From Sphingomonas sp. H160509 (GTDB taxonomy: Bacteria > Pseudomonadota > Alphaproteobacteria > Sphingomonadales > Sphingomonadaceae), in assembly GCF_024124765.2 (NCBI RefSeq), contig NZ_JAMXSR020000002.1, positions 2,468,001 to 2,532,000 of the forward strand: DNA of 64,000 nt, written 5' to 3'. Under the pieces are notes generated by a model. That model did not search any database. It saw only the letters and a program-made list of their open reading frames with translations, and was not told where the DNA came from. Position 1 is the stretch's first letter. Each line of letters opens with the position of its first letter. The translations under genes and the position numbers were made by a program. Positions 9,442-19,469 of this stretch are shown here, one piece after another.

Positions 9442-9948
9442 TTGAGCTGGTTGGGAAGACTGCTCGGCGAGAAGCCCGACGAGGCGCTGCCGCTGTACAA
9501 CGCCGTCATCGGCCGTGCCCGCGCCGAACATTGGTACCGGGAGGGCGCGGTGCCGGACACCGTCGACGGCCGGTTCGACATGATCGCGACCTTGCTGGCG
9601 ATCGTCATGCTGCGGCTGGAGACGGAGCCCGCTGGCGGCGAACCCGCCGCGCGGCTGGCGGAACGCTTCGTCGACGACATGGACGGGCAGCTCCGCGAGA
9701 TCGGGATCGGCGACATCATCGTCGGCAAGCATATCGGCAAGATGATGAGCATGCTTGGCGGGCGGCTTGGTGCCTACCGCGACGGGCTGGCGGCGGGCGA
9801 TATCGCGCCGGCGTTGGTACGAAACCTGTACCGGGGCGCGGCGCCGGATGATGCCGCGCTGACGCATGTACGTGAGGCGGTGATGGCGTTTCATGCGGGG
9901 CTGGCTGCGACGCCACTCCCGAATCTGTTATCTGGAGAATTGCCGTGA
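9442..9948 (+). CDS. Ubiquinol-cytochrome c chaperone (CBP3 family)
   Basis: 168 residues matching the CBP3/UQCC1 chaperone domain: LYNAVIGRARAEHWYREG, then DTVDGRFDMIATLLAIVMLRLE and FVDDMDGQLREIGIGDIIVGKHI. In yeast the relative assists cytochrome b synthesis and bc1 complex assembly; the bacterial copies are assumed to act similarly at the inner membrane. The start is TTG 9442 with a GAGG about nine bases upstream. The stop overlaps the GTG of the DUF177 gene, so the two are coupled. Confidence 0.9.
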   Translation: MSWLGRLLGEKPDEALPLYNAVIGRARAEHWYREGAVPDTVDGRFDMIATLLAIVMLRLETEPAGGEPAARLAERFVDDMDGQLREIGIGDIIVGKHIGKMMSMLGGRLGAYRDGLAAGDIAPALVRNLYRGAAPDDAALTHVREAVMAFHAGLAATPLPNLLSGELP

Positions 9949-10469
9949 AGCCCGAGTTCAGCCGTCCCGAACGCCTCGACACGATCGGCGAGCGCGAACG
10001 GATCGTCGAGATCGTCGCGACCGAGGACGAGCGCGCAGCGATGGCGAAGCGGTTCGCGCTGCTGTCGATCACGCGACTCGACGCTCGACTCGGGATCAAG
10101 CGCACCGACAGCGGCATCGTCGTGAAGGGGCGCGTGACTGGCGCGGCGGTGCAGGCGTGTTCGGTGACCGACGAGCCGCTCGATACGCAGATCGACGAGC
10201 CGGTTGCGTTGCTGTTCGTCGATCAGCTCGTTTCGGAGGGCGACGAGGTCGAACTGTCCGACGATGCGCTCGATACGGTCGCGATCGAGGGCGGGACGAT
10301 CGATCTTGGCGAAGCGGCGGCGGATACGCTGGCACTGGCGATCGACCCGTTTCCAAGGGGCCCGAATGCGGCGGCGGCGCTGGCCGCGGCGGGCGTAATC
10401 AGCGAGGACGAGTTCCGGCCGGCGAATGCGTTCTCGGATCTGAAGGCGAGGATGGCTGAGAAGAGCTGA
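9945..10469 (+). CDS. DUF177 (YceD) family protein
   Basis: 174 residues with the YceD/DUF177 pattern: an N-terminal strand region, the central VKGRVTGAAVQACSVTDEPLD, which holds the family's cysteine, and the acidic DTVAIEGGTIDLGEAAADTLALAIDPFPR. Family members are linked to 23S rRNA maturation and usually sit before rpmF, which is not here. Start is a GTG overlapping the previous stop (GTGA). Downstream come two repeats rather than another gene, so this probably ends the operon. Confidence 0.9.
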   Translation: MKPEFSRPERLDTIGERERIVEIVATEDERAAMAKRFALLSITRLDARLGIKRTDSGIVVKGRVTGAAVQACSVTDEPLDTQIDEPVALLFVDQLVSEGDEVELSDDALDTVAIEGGTIDLGEAAADTLALAIDPFPRGPNAAAALAAAGVISEDEFRPANAFSDLKARMAEKS

Positions 10470-10522
10470 GTATCTTCCGCGTCTTAATCTTGTTGAGAGT
10501 GAGCTTACTCCAACCACCTGCA

Positions 10523-10625
10523 CCACCCCGGCGAAGGCCGGGGCCCAGTTGGAAAGGTGGTCGTAACGAAACGTTGCCCTTCGTTAGCGACGTCCCCGAC
10601 TGGGCCCCGGCCTCCGCCGGGGTGG
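10523..10625. repeat. Intergenic inverted repeat, family A, copy 2
   Basis: Arms ccaccccggcgaaggccggg and the inverted ccccggcctccgccggggtgg enclose about 50 bases that do not match other copies. It lies directly downstream of the DUF177 gene and may end transcription from both sides. Confidence 0.87.
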
Positions 10626-10651
10626 TAGGCGTTTGGGGAATCTACCGCCCC

Positions 10652-10708
10652 TTGTTCTCCCGCGAAGGCGGGAGCCCAGTCTGGGTCCCCGCCTTCGCGG
10701 GGAAAGAA
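10652..10708. repeat. Intergenic palindrome, family B, copy 1
   Basis: A compact near-palindrome of about 57 bases: ttgttctcccgcgaaggcgg, a centre around cccagtctggg, then ccccgccttcgcggggaaag. Other copies are at 14005, 26999, 29475 and 35281. It sits seven bases past the stop codon of the convergent sixA-like gene. Confidence 0.87.
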
Positions 10709-10714
10709 CTTTAG

Positions 10715-11248
10715 TCAGCGTCGGGCCCTAAAGTCGGATCGAGATCGCGGGGGGCGGATGAAGCGGGTCAGGCGGGCGGTGCCGGTTGCGATGCTCGCCC
10801 AGTCCCCCTCGAACTGAAGCTCCGCAATACTGGCCGTCGGATATTTGTCCTCGACAGCATCGCGCAACGGGTCAGCCCCATCCGCGACCAGCATCAGGAC
10901 GAGATCCTCCAACCCCGGATTGTGCCCGACCAGCAACGCGCTCTCCGCCTCGGCCGGAAACCCGTGGACCACATCGAGCAACGTCGCAGCCGAAGCCAGG
11001 TACACCCGCCGATCCAGGTCCGGCGCGATCGTCCGCCCATAGCCCGATTCGATCTGCGCCAAAGTCTCCGAAACCCGCACCGCCGGCGAGGCGATCGCAT
11101 GATCGAATGCCAATCCCAACGACCGCATGTGCCGACCGACCATCGCCGCGGCGCGCTTGCCCTTGGCATTGAGCGGACGGTCGAAATCGCGCGCGACCGG
11201 ATCGTCCCAGCCGGACTTGGCGTGGCGCAACAGCGTCAACGTCTTCAT
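10715..11248 (-). CDS. SixA-like histidine phosphatase family protein
   Basis: 177 residues starting with the phosphoglycerate-mutase-type signature LLRHAKSGWDDP, with the second catalytic histidine in LLVGHNPGLEDLVL. SixA-type enzymes remove phosphate from phosphohistidine, for example on phosphotransferase or phosphorelay proteins. The start at 11248 has GAGG six bases upstream; a TTG four codons earlier is less likely. It follows the DinG-type helicase gene by eight bases and is probably co-transcribed with it. Confidence 0.88.
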   Translation of the reverse strand: MKTLTLLRHAKSGWDDPVARDFDRPLNAKGKRAAAMVGRHMRSLGLAFDHAIASPAVRVSETLAQIESGYGRTIAPDLDRRVYLASAATLLDVVHGFPAEAESALLVGHNPGLEDLVLMLVADGADPLRDAVEDKYPTASIAELQFEGDWASIATGTARLTRFIRPPRSRSDFRARR

Positions 11249-11256
11249 GGCAATCC

Positions 11257-13958
11257 TCAAGCCGGTTCGCGGCGTTCATGCCCTACCGGCGCTCGCGAGG
11301 AAAGCCGGCTTGCGACTCGGGCTACCGCTTCTTCGAGCGTCACGCGGGCGATCGGCACGCCCGGCGGGAACGCGCTGAGCAGTCGCGACGGCATCGCGGC
11401 GGACAGCATCACAAACACGCCCGGATCGTCGGCGCGGCGGATCAACCGGCCGAATGCCTGCGCGAGCCGAGCCCGAACGAGCCGGTCGTCATACGCCGAA
11501 CCACCGCCCGCGAGCCTGCGTGCGGCGTGCAGAACCGAGGGTTTGGCCCAGGGTACGCCCTCCATAACAACGAGCCGCAGCGACTCACCAGGTACATCGA
11601 CGCCGTCTCGGAGCGCATCTGTACCAAGCAGCGACGCCCCCGGATCATCGCGGAAAATGTCTACCAACGTACCGGTGTCGATCGGATCGACGTGCTGCGC
11701 GTGGAGCGGCAGGCCTTCGCGCGCGAGTCGATCGGCGATGCGGCCATGCACGCCGCGCAGTCGCCGGATCGCGGTGAACAGCCCGAGCGTTCCGCCGCGA
11801 CTGGCAACGATCAGCTGCGCATAGGCGTTGGCGAGCGCGCCGATGTCGCCGCGCTTTACGTCAGTGACGATCAGCACTTCGGCTTGGCGCGTATAGTCGA
11901 ACGGGCTCTTCGCCTCGAACCGTGCGGCGGGGCGCAGAAGATGCGGCGCGCCGGTGCGGGCTTCGGCGACTTCCCAATCGCCGCCGCCGGTTAGCGTCGC
12001 CGAGGTGACCAGTGCACCGTGCGCGGGCTTCAGGACAATCTCGGCGAACGGGCGGGTCGGGTCGAGCCAGTGGCGGTGGAGGCCGATATCGAACTCGCGG
12101 CCTTCGATCCGGTCGACCGCGAGCCAGTCGACGAAATCGCCATCGACCGGCCCGCCGACGCGCGCGAGCAGCGACAGCCACGACGCCACCGTCTCCGCCC
12201 GCCAGCCGATCGAGGCGATCGCGCCTTCGACTCGTGCGCGGGCGGGCGCGTCCATCCAGTCGGGGGCTTCGGCTAGCACGGCTTCGAGGCGACGACCGAG
12301 CGTTACGAGCGGGCGGACGAGTGCGTCGAGCGCGGCGGCGGCGGGCGCGGCGGCCTCGATCAGCGTCGCGTCGGGTTCGGCGAGTTCGGTCTCCAGGCCG
12401 TATCCCGCGTCGCCCGGCTGTTCGGCCCGCGCGTAGGTGAGCCCACGGACGGCAGCGAGCAGCGTCTCGATCGGCCCGAACGGCGCACCCTCGCCGAGCC
12501 GTTGCAGCCAGCCGTCGGACGCCAGCGCCCCCCGCCGCGGTCACCGCATCACTGATCGCCCGCGCACCCTGCTCGTCGTAGCTGGCGAGATCGGACAGGC
12601 GTGCGGCGAGCCCCCGCCGCCGCCCGCGACCGCTCGATTCGGGGCCGAGGATCCAGCGGCGCAGTTCGATCGTCTCCGCACCGGTCAGCGCTGTCGCGAA
12701 CATCGAATCGGCGGCGTCGAAGATGTGATGGCCTTCGTCGAACACGTACCGCGTCGGTCGGGTCGCGAGTTCGCGGCCCCGCGCCGCGTTGACCATCACC
12801 AGCGCGTGGTTGGCGATGACGATGTCGGCGTCGGACGAAGCGCGGGCGGCGCGCTCGATGAAGCATTTCCGGTAGTGCGGGCAGCCGGCATACACGCACT
12901 CGCCGCGCCGGTCGGTCAGGGCGGTCGAGCCGTTGCGGCGGAACAGCGTCGGCAGCCAGCCGGGCAGGTCGCCGCCGACCATGTCGCCATCTGCGCTATA
13001 TGCGGCCCAGCGCGCGACGAGGTGCGCGAGAATTGCAGCGCGGCCTGCGAACCCGCCCTGCAACGCGTCCTCCAGGTTTAGCAGGCAGAGGTAGTTCTCG
13101 CGCCCCCTTCCGCGTAACGACCTTGGCCTTCCGGATCGCGGCGTCGGGATAGAGCCGCGCGGTTTCCTGGCCGAGCTGGCGTTGCAGCGTCTTGGTGTAG
13201 GTCGAGATCCACACCGCACCGCCGGCCTTCTCCGCCCAGAGGGAGGCAGGAGCAAGATAGCCGAGCGTCTTGCCAATCCCGGTGCCGGCCTCGGCGAGGA
13301 CGAGGTTCGGCGTATCGCGCATCGCCCGTGGCGCGAACGCGGCAGTGGCGGCGCCGGCATAGGCACGCTGGCCGGGACGTTCCTCGGCGCCGTGGCCGGT
13401 GAGATCAACGAGCCGCGCCTCGGCATCGCCCGGCTCGATCGTCACGGTACGCGGAGCGGGTCGCGGTGCGTGCTCCTCCCATTCGGGCAGCGACGAGAAC
13501 AGCCAGCGTTCGTTGACCGCCGGCTTCTTCAGCCGCTCGGCAACGACCGGCGCCCAAGGCCAACGCAGCCGAAACAGCGATTGCGCCGCGGTCCACGCGC
13601 CCTCGCGCTCGGGCCAGTCGCCATCGGTGAGCGCCAGCATCGCTTCGGCCGCGCGGAGGAGGAACGGCGCAACTTCCCCGTCCTCGGTCGGCACGTCGAG
13701 GCCGGTGACCCGCGCAATCCCCTTCGGCGTCGGCACCGCGAACTGCGCGGGGCGGAGGAACGCGTAGAGTTCGAGCAGGTCGAGCCCCGACAGATCGGGA
13801 TATCCGAGTCGCTGCCCGACCAGCGGCGCATTGAGCATGATGACCGGCGTATCGGCCGCGATCCGGAACGCCTCGCCCCGCCCGATCGGACGCGCGCCGT
13901 CCACATTCGCGATCCAGATGCCGGCGTGGCTGGCGTGGAGGGCAGGATAGCGAAGCAC
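11257..13958 (-). CDS. DinG-type ATP-dependent DNA helicase (two apparent frameshifts)
   Basis: Repaired length 899 residues. Order of parts: an alphaproteobacterial N-terminal domain (LRYPALHASHAGIWIANVDG), Walker A region VLAEAGTGIGKTLGYLAPA, a cysteine-rich iron-sulfur region with ENYLCLLN and CVYAGCPHYRKCF, the Walker B box RYVFDEGHHIFD, and a C-terminal half ending with the Q--GR-IR motif (AQAFGRLIRRADDPGVFVML). This is an XPD/DinG superfamily 2 helicase. As written the gene is split into three frames. Removing one base from each C run, at 12528-12533 and 13103-13107, joins them without loss. Start is a GTG at 13958 with AAGG seven bases upstream. Confidence 0.88.
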
Positions 13959-14004
13959 CGAGAGACCTTGCTGCAATGAGAACGAAAGGGCAACCTCTCG
14001 CTGC

Positions 14005-14060
14005 TTGTTCTTCCGCGAAGGCGGGAGCCCAGTCTGGATCCCCGCCTTCGCGGAGAAACA
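14005..14060. repeat. Intergenic palindrome, family B, copy 2
   Basis: Starts ttgttcttccgcgaaggcgg and ends ccccgccttcgcggagaaac; slightly degenerate relative to the other copies. It lies just upstream of the helicase start in a 260-base gap. The rest of the gap holds the promoter region of the glycine-zipper gene; nothing else is recognisable. Confidence 0.82.
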
Positions 14061-14220
14061 CGCTGTCGTCGGTTTCAGCCTGAAGTGCTGCACCCCTCGC
14101 GGTTGTGCAAACCTCCACCAACAAACTCACCCATATCGGCCGTTACGCAACCGGCACGGTTCACGTGCGTTGCGCACTCATCGATACCGAACTTTATCTA
14201 CATCAACAGGGATGATCATC

Positions 14221-14526
14221 ATGCGGAAGTTTCTCATGGCGCTGAGCGCGCTCTCGCTCGCAATCCCGGCCGCCGCCGTCATCCCCACGGGCAAGGCCGA
14301 AGCACGCTCGAAGCGCGAATATCGCGGTCATGACCGTCGTTACCGCGCCAAGCGCTGCCGGCATTCGAGCGGCACGACCGGTCTCGTCGCAGGCGGCGTC
14401 GGCGGCGCGGTGCTCGGCAATGCGGTAGGCGGCGGGCTGCTCGGCACGCTGGCCGGCGGTGCAGCGGGCGCGCTCGGCGGCCGTGCGGTCGACCGGACGA
14501 TCACCGCAAAGGATCGTTGCCGCTAA
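14221..14526 (+). CDS. Glycine-zipper 2TM domain envelope protein
   Basis: 101 residues: signal peptide (MRKFLMALSALSLAIPAAA), a short basic region, then a glycine zipper (TTGLVAGGVGGAVLGNAVG, then GLLGTLAGGAAGALGG) of the kind found in SlyB/OsmB-like proteins, which sit in or against the outer membrane and often respond to envelope stress. ATG 14221 is favoured because AGGG lies nine bases upstream; ATG 14212 abuts the ribosome site. Single gene with its own promoter region. Confidence 0.82.
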   Translation: MRKFLMALSALSLAIPAAAVIPTGKAEARSKREYRGHDRRYRAKRCRHSSGTTGLVAGGVGGAVLGNAVGGGLLGTLAGGAAGALGGRAVDRTITAKDRCR

Positions 14527-14584
14527 GACGCCTGCGGCGGTGGGGGGTGACGGACACGAATGCACGCGCTAGTCGCGCTGTATC

Positions 14585-16150
14585 ATGACCGACGAACTCC
14601 GCACCGCCGCCCTCGAGTCCAAAGCCTGGCCGTACGAGGAGGCGCGCAAACTCCTCAAGCGGTATCCGAACGGCAAGTCGGGCGACCCGGTGCTGTTCGA
14701 GACGGGCTATGGACCGTCGGGCCTGCCGCATATCGGCACGTTCAACGAGGTGTTGCGTACGACGATGGTGCGCAACGCCTTCCACGCGCTGAGCGATACG
14801 CCGACGCGGCTGATCGCGTTCTCGGACGACATGGACGGCCTGCGCAAGGTTCCGGACAATGTCCCAAATGGCGACATGCTGCGCGAACATCTCGGCAAGC
14901 CGCTGACGCAGATCCCCGATCCGTTTGGCACGCATTCGAGCTTCGCTGCGCATAACAACGCGATTCTGCGCGAATTCCTCGACCGCTACGGCTTCGACTA
15001 CGAGTTCGCCTCGTCGACCGAATATTACACGTCTGGGCGGTTCGACGAGGCGCTGAAGGGCGTGCTTCGTCACTTCCAGGGCATCCAGGACGTGATGCTG
15101 CCGACGCTGCGGACAGAGCGTCGCGCGACCTATTCGCCGGTGCTGCCGATCTCGCCGACCAGCGGTATTGTGCTGCAGGTGCCGATCGAGGTGATCGATG
15201 CCGAAGCGGGCTTGATTGCGTTCGAGGATGAAGGCCAGCGGATCGAGCAGTCGGTGCTCGGCGGCAAGGCGAAGCTGCAGTGGAAGGTCGACTGGGCGAT
15301 GCGCTGGGTCGCGCTCGGCGTCGATTACGAGATGGCGGGCAAGGACCTCATCGATTCGGTCACCCAGTCGTCGAAGATCGCACGCGTGCTGGGCGGGCGC
15401 CCGCCAGAGGGCTTCAACTACGAGATGTTCCTCGACGAGAACGGCGAGAAGATCTCGAAGTCGAAGGGCAATGGGCTGAGCTTGGAGCAGTGGCTGACCT
15501 ACGGCCCCGAGGAATCGCTGGCCTTCTACGCGTATCGCGAGCCGAAGAAGGCGAAGTCGTTGCACATGGGCGTGATCCCGCGCGCTGTGGACGAATATTG
15601 GCAGTTCCGCGGCAATTACGCGGGCCAGGATCTGAAGCAGCAGCTCGGCAATCCGGTCCATCACATCCATGACGGCAAGCTGCCGACCGGCGAGCTGCCG
15701 GTGACATTCGGACTGTTGCTCAATCTCGTCGGCGTGATGGGCGATGCGAGCAAGGAGCAGGTCTGGGGCTATCTTGCCAACTATGTGCCGGATGCGTCGG
15801 CGGCCAAATACCCCGAGCTCGACCGGCTGATCGGCTACGCGCTGGCCTATAGCCGCGATTTGGTCGCTCCGACGTTGAAGCGGCGTGCGCCCGAGGGTGT
15901 CGAGGTCGCGGCGCTGGAGCGGCTGGATGCGGAACTCGCCGCGTTGCCGGATGGGGCGAGTGCGGAGGATATCCAGAACATCGTCTACGAAATCGGCAAG
16001 ACCGGCGGGTTCGAGAACCTGCGCGACTGGTTCAAGGCGCTGTACGAGACGTTGCTGGGCTCGGAGCAGGGTCCGCGCATGGGGAGCTTCATCGCGCTGT
16101 ACGGGGTGGCGAACTCGCGGAAGCTGATCGCGGAAGCGTTGGCGCGATAA
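14585..16150 (+). CDS. lysK: Lysine--tRNA ligase, class I
   Basis: 521 residues. This is a class I, archaeal-type LysRS, not the usual class II bacterial enzyme: Rossmann fold with the HIGH-like PHIGT (in GYGPSGLPHIGTFNE) and the KMSKS-like KISKSKGNG. It charges tRNA-Lys with lysine. Most bacteria use class II lysS, but alphaproteobacteria often carry this form. The gene appears intact with no frameshift. No convincing ribosome site precedes ATG 14585. Confidence 0.95.
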   Translation: MTDELRTAALESKAWPYEEARKLLKRYPNGKSGDPVLFETGYGPSGLPHIGTFNEVLRTTMVRNAFHALSDTPTRLIAFSDDMDGLRKVPDNVPNGDMLREHLGKPLTQIPDPFGTHSSFAAHNNAILREFLDRYGFDYEFASSTEYYTSGRFDEALKGVLRHFQGIQDVMLPTLRTERRATYSPVLPISPTSGIVLQVPIEVIDAEAGLIAFEDEGQRIEQSVLGGKAKLQWKVDWAMRWVALGVDYEMAGKDLIDSVTQSSKIARVLGGRPPEGFNYEMFLDENGEKISKSKGNGLSLEQWLTYGPEESLAFYAYREPKKAKSLHMGVIPRAVDEYWQFRGNYAGQDLKQQLGNPVHHIHDGKLPTGELPVTFGLLLNLVGVMGDASKEQVWGYLANYVPDASAAKYPELDRLIGYALAYSRDLVAPTLKRRAPEGVEVAALERLDAELAALPDGASAEDIQNIVYEIGKTGGFENLRDWFKALYETLLGSEQGPRMGSFIALYGVANSRKLIAEALAR

Positions 16151-16322
16151 GCGACCGGCGTTACCCTTATCCTTCCCTATCCCGTGGGCATGAGGAACAG
16201 CCAAACGCGACGAAGGGCTGTCAGGCTGACCGCCCCACGACTACGGGGAGACCATGTTCAAAACCTGTTCCGACGCTGCATTGGCCGCTTACGCTCGGAA
16301 GCAGCTATCTCGTGCCTTCGAG

Positions 16323-17012
16323 CTATCTTCGTGGTTCAGCTCGGACGCTGCCATCGGGGCACCGCACTTTCCACCGCAACGGCATAAGCAAACGCGCAGC
16401 ACCGTTCGGAGCGCGCTCGATCAGAAGTGTCACGCAGTCTTGCAACGGCTGTATGCGGGCGAAGGTCGCTTCGTCGATACGTAGCGTCACCCGGTGTGCG
16501 TCGAACGGGTTGATCACGCGCGCTTCGTAGAACACCCGACCGCTGCGACTGGTCCGTGTGTCCTTTTCCGCAACGAGAACAGTCGTCTCCTCTTCCATAC
16601 CTCCTCGACCGAAGCTGATGGCCTCTTGGACTCGGTCGCCAAGGGCTACCAGATCAAAGCCAAGGAGTAGCGGCAGCATAATCCACAGCGCGACGCGACT
16701 CAGCTTTTTGGTCGACACATAGGTAAGGCCAGTGATACGGTAAGCCGACCACAGGCCCATCGCGACGCCGGCCAGCCCCAACGGCCAATCGAGATCGGGG
16801 CTTGGCTCAACCAGAAGCGGGGTGCCGTCGAACAGCAGCCCCGCCAAGACGAATCCAGCTAGCGCGATCACGAATGCACCAGCAGTCTGCAGGGAGTTCG
16901 CGCGCTGATTCACAAGGAGACGGTACGACGGAAGTTCGCGTGCAACCAGTTTCAAACGTTCCTTTGCGCGTCGAACTGCGGCATGCGTACCTATCGGTTC
17001 GCGGACCCTCAA
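16323..17012 (-). CDS. Hypothetical inner-membrane protein
   Basis: 229 residues that I cannot assign to a family. An N-terminal helix rich in K and R precedes three hydrophobic segments (TAGAFVIALAGFVLAGLLF, LGLAGVAMGLWSAYRITGL, VALWIMLPLLLGFDLVAL), followed by a soluble C-terminal domain of about 100 residues with strand-like VFYEARVINPFDAHRVTLRI. The start is a TTG at 17012 with no clear ribosome site, so the true start may be further in. It diverges from the deacylase gene. Confidence 0.55.
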   Translation of the reverse strand: MRVREPIGTHAAVRRAKERLKLVARELPSYRLLVNQRANSLQTAGAFVIALAGFVLAGLLFDGTPLLVEPSPDLDWPLGLAGVAMGLWSAYRITGLTYVSTKKLSRVALWIMLPLLLGFDLVALGDRVQEAISFGRGGMEEETTVLVAEKDTRTSRSGRVFYEARVINPFDAHRVTLRIDEATFARIQPLQDCVTLLIERAPNGAARLLMPLRWKVRCPDGSVRAEPRR

Positions 17013-17062
17013 GGTGACCCGTGGGTTCTGTCATCATGACGCATGCGCAAGGGAAAATAGAG

Positions 17063-18068
17063 ATGCGGCTGTTCTTCGAAGACGGCCAGCGAACCCACGC
17101 CCCTGCGCGCGAACTCCATAACGGCGCATTCACCGCCTATGCCGAAATGCCCGCGCGCATCGACGCTATCCTCCGCGCGATCGGTCCGGTCGAGACGCCG
17201 CAGGATCGTGGCGAGACGCCGATCCTCGCCGTTCACTCACCCGCCTATGTCGCGTTCCTGAAGGAAGTCGCGCGACTGTGGCGCGAGGCGGGGCGAGAGG
17301 GCGATGCGATCCCCTACACCTTCCCGATCCGCGGCCGCCGTCCGCTCGATCTCACCCGGATCGACGCACTGATCGGCGCACACAGCTTCGACGCGACCAC
17401 GCCGATCACGCCCGAGGCCTGGGCCGCCTCCTATGGCAGCGCGCAGTCCGCGCTCGCCGCGACGCACGCCGTGCTCGACGGCGACCGTGCGGCGTTCGCG
17501 CTGTGCCGCCCGCCCGGCCATCATGCCGGCGCGGATTATTGCGGCGGATATTGCCACCTCAACACCGCCGCGATCGCCGCGCAGGCCGCGCGCGACGCCG
17601 GTGTCGCCCGCGTTGCGATCCTCGACATCGACTATCACCACGGCAACGGCACGCAGGACATCTTCTACGCCCGCAGCGACGTGTTCTACGCCTCGGTCCA
17701 CGCGGATCCGAAGACCGACTACCCATTCTACTGGGGCCATGCCGACGAGACGGGCGAAGGTGAAGGGCTCGGCACAACCCTGAACCTGCCCCCTCCCCCA
17801 TGGCACACGGATCGAGGCTTTCCGCACCGCGCAGACCACCGCGCTCGACGCGATCGCCACGTTCGACCCCGGCCTGCTCGTCGTCAGTTTCGGCGCGGAC
17901 ACGTGGGAGGGCGATCCGATTTCGCACTTCAAGCTGACCACGCCCGACTATACGGTCCTCGCGCGCGATATCGCCGGGCGTGGCTGGCCGACCGCGATCG
18001 TCATGGAAGGCGGCTACGCGGTCGACGCACTCGGCCACAACGTCGCGAGCTTCCTGAGTGGCTTCTGA
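17063..18068 (+). CDS. Histone deacetylase / acetylpolyamine amidohydrolase family protein (apparent frameshift)
   Basis: Repaired length 334 residues. Family motifs in order: LCRPPGHHAGADYCGGYC, LNTAAIAAQAA, ILDIDYHHGNGTQDIFY (aspartate and histidine zinc ligands), SFGADTWEGDP (second aspartate ligand), and MEGGYA. Bacterial members deacetylate acetylpolyamines or similar amides. Deleting one C in the run 17789-17799 joins the two frames and gives the natural end (FLSGF) at 18068. The stop overlaps the start of the MFS gene. ATG 17063 is chosen with AGGG nine bases upstream; ATG 17036 is an alternative. Confidence 0.87.
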
Positions 18069-19306
18069 AGCGCCTATCGCTCTCGGCACGCCGGCCTACC
18101 GCCGCCTTACGCTGGCGATGCTGTTCGCGGGGTTCTCGACCTTCTCGCTGCTCTATTCGGTGCAGCCGTTGCTGCCACTGTTCGCCGCGCAGTTCGGGCT
18201 GACCGCGGAGGGCGCATCGCTGGCGGTGTCGCTGGCGACGGGGCCACTGGCGATCGGCATCCTGTTCGCGGGGTTCGTCTCGGACCGGGTCGGCCGGCGT
18301 CCGTTGATGATCGCGGCGATGTTCGCGGCTGGTGCGCTGACCTTGGCGGCGGCGGTCGTGCCGGGGTGGAGCGGCTTGCTCGTGCTGCGATTCCTGACCG
18401 GGGTCGCGCTGGCGGGCGTGCCGGCGGTGGCGATGGCCTATGTCGCCGAAGAGGTCGACGCAGGCTCGGTCGGCGCGGCAATGGGGCTGTATATCGCCGG
18501 CAGCGCACTCGGCGGCATGGCGGGGCGACTGGTCGTGAGCGTCGTCGCCGATCTTGAAGGCTGGCGCTGGGCACTAGCCGCAGTCGGCGTCGCAGGCCTC
18601 GCAATGGCGGAGGCATTCCGTCGGCTCGCGCCGCTCTCGCGCAATTTCACGCCGAGCGTTGGGCGGCCTGGCGCATTGTTACGGAGTGCTGGGTCGTTGT
18701 TCACCGACCGCGCGATGCCGCTGCTGTATCTCGAGGCGTTCCTCCTGATGGGCGTGTTCGTCACGATCTATAATTATGCTGGCTTCCGGTTTGATGAGCC
18801 CGCCCTACGGCCTCAGCCAGGCGGCGGTCGGCGGGGTGTTCCTGCTGTACGTGCTGGGGTCGGTGAGTTCGGCGAAGTTCGGCACGCTCGCGGGGCGGCT
18901 CGGGCGGCGGAAGGTCTTCTGGATACCGGTCGTGCTGCTGATCGCCGGGGTCGCGCTGACCGCAATGACGCCGCTGGTGCTGGTGATCGCCGGGATCGCA
19001 GTGGTGACGATTGGATTCTTCGGCGCGCATTCGATCGCCAGCGCCTGGGTTGGCCGCCGCGCGCAGGTTGCAGGCGGCGGCGGCTCGCGCGGGCAGGCAG
19101 CGGCGTTCTACCTGTTCTTCTATTACATGGGGTCGAGCGTGCTGGGGTCCGCCGGCGGGTTCGCCTGGACACACGCCGGCTGGCCGGGGGTAACGGCGTT
19201 CTGCCTTTTGCTCGGTGTGGCCGCGCTGGTGATCGGGCTGGTGTTGCGCACGGTGCCTCCGCTGGTGGTAGAGCCGCCGGCGGCGCAGCGGATGCCGGAT
19301 CCTTGA
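18058..19306 (+). CDS. MFS transporter, YnfM-like (apparent frameshift)
   Basis: Repaired length 415 residues with twelve likely membrane helices. The first half has the MFS signature loop VSDRVGRRPLM between helices 2 and 3, and the second half a related GRLGRRKVFW. Similarity is closest in feel to YnfM/arabinose-efflux-type exporters. The frame breaks at TTT 18790-18792; removing one T continues FR into LMSPPYGLSQAAVGG. The GTG start lies inside the end of the deacylase gene, so the two are coupled, and the transporter may move the deacylase's substrate or product. Confidence 0.85.
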
Positions 19307-19316
19307 AGGGTAGATT

Positions 19317-19430
19317 CTCCCCTCCCTGGAAGGGAGGGGTTGGGGTGGGTTGGCCAGTTTGAGCCACCAGCGCGGGAATTTGCGGAACCCGACCCACACC
19401 CCGCCCCCTCCCTTCCAGGGAGGGGAGAAG
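19317..19430. repeat. Intergenic inverted repeat, family D, copy 1
   Basis: Arms ctccctggaagggaggggtt and the inverted cctcccttccagggagggga enclose about 60 bases. It lies between the convergent MFS and dipeptidase genes, where a two-way terminator would be expected. A relative with different arms is at 54061. Confidence 0.82.
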
Positions 19431-19469
19431 AAGTCCGGCTTCACTCAGACTTGGGAACGGGAACCCGCT

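Noticed and set aside
10523..10708. CRISPR-like repeat array
   Set aside because: Two different palindromic elements side by side with no regular spacers and no cas genes.
14501..16204. 567-residue reading frame antisense to lysK
   Set aside because: High-GC third-position shadow of an intact class I LysRS; composition is R/H/Q-rich without domain motifs.
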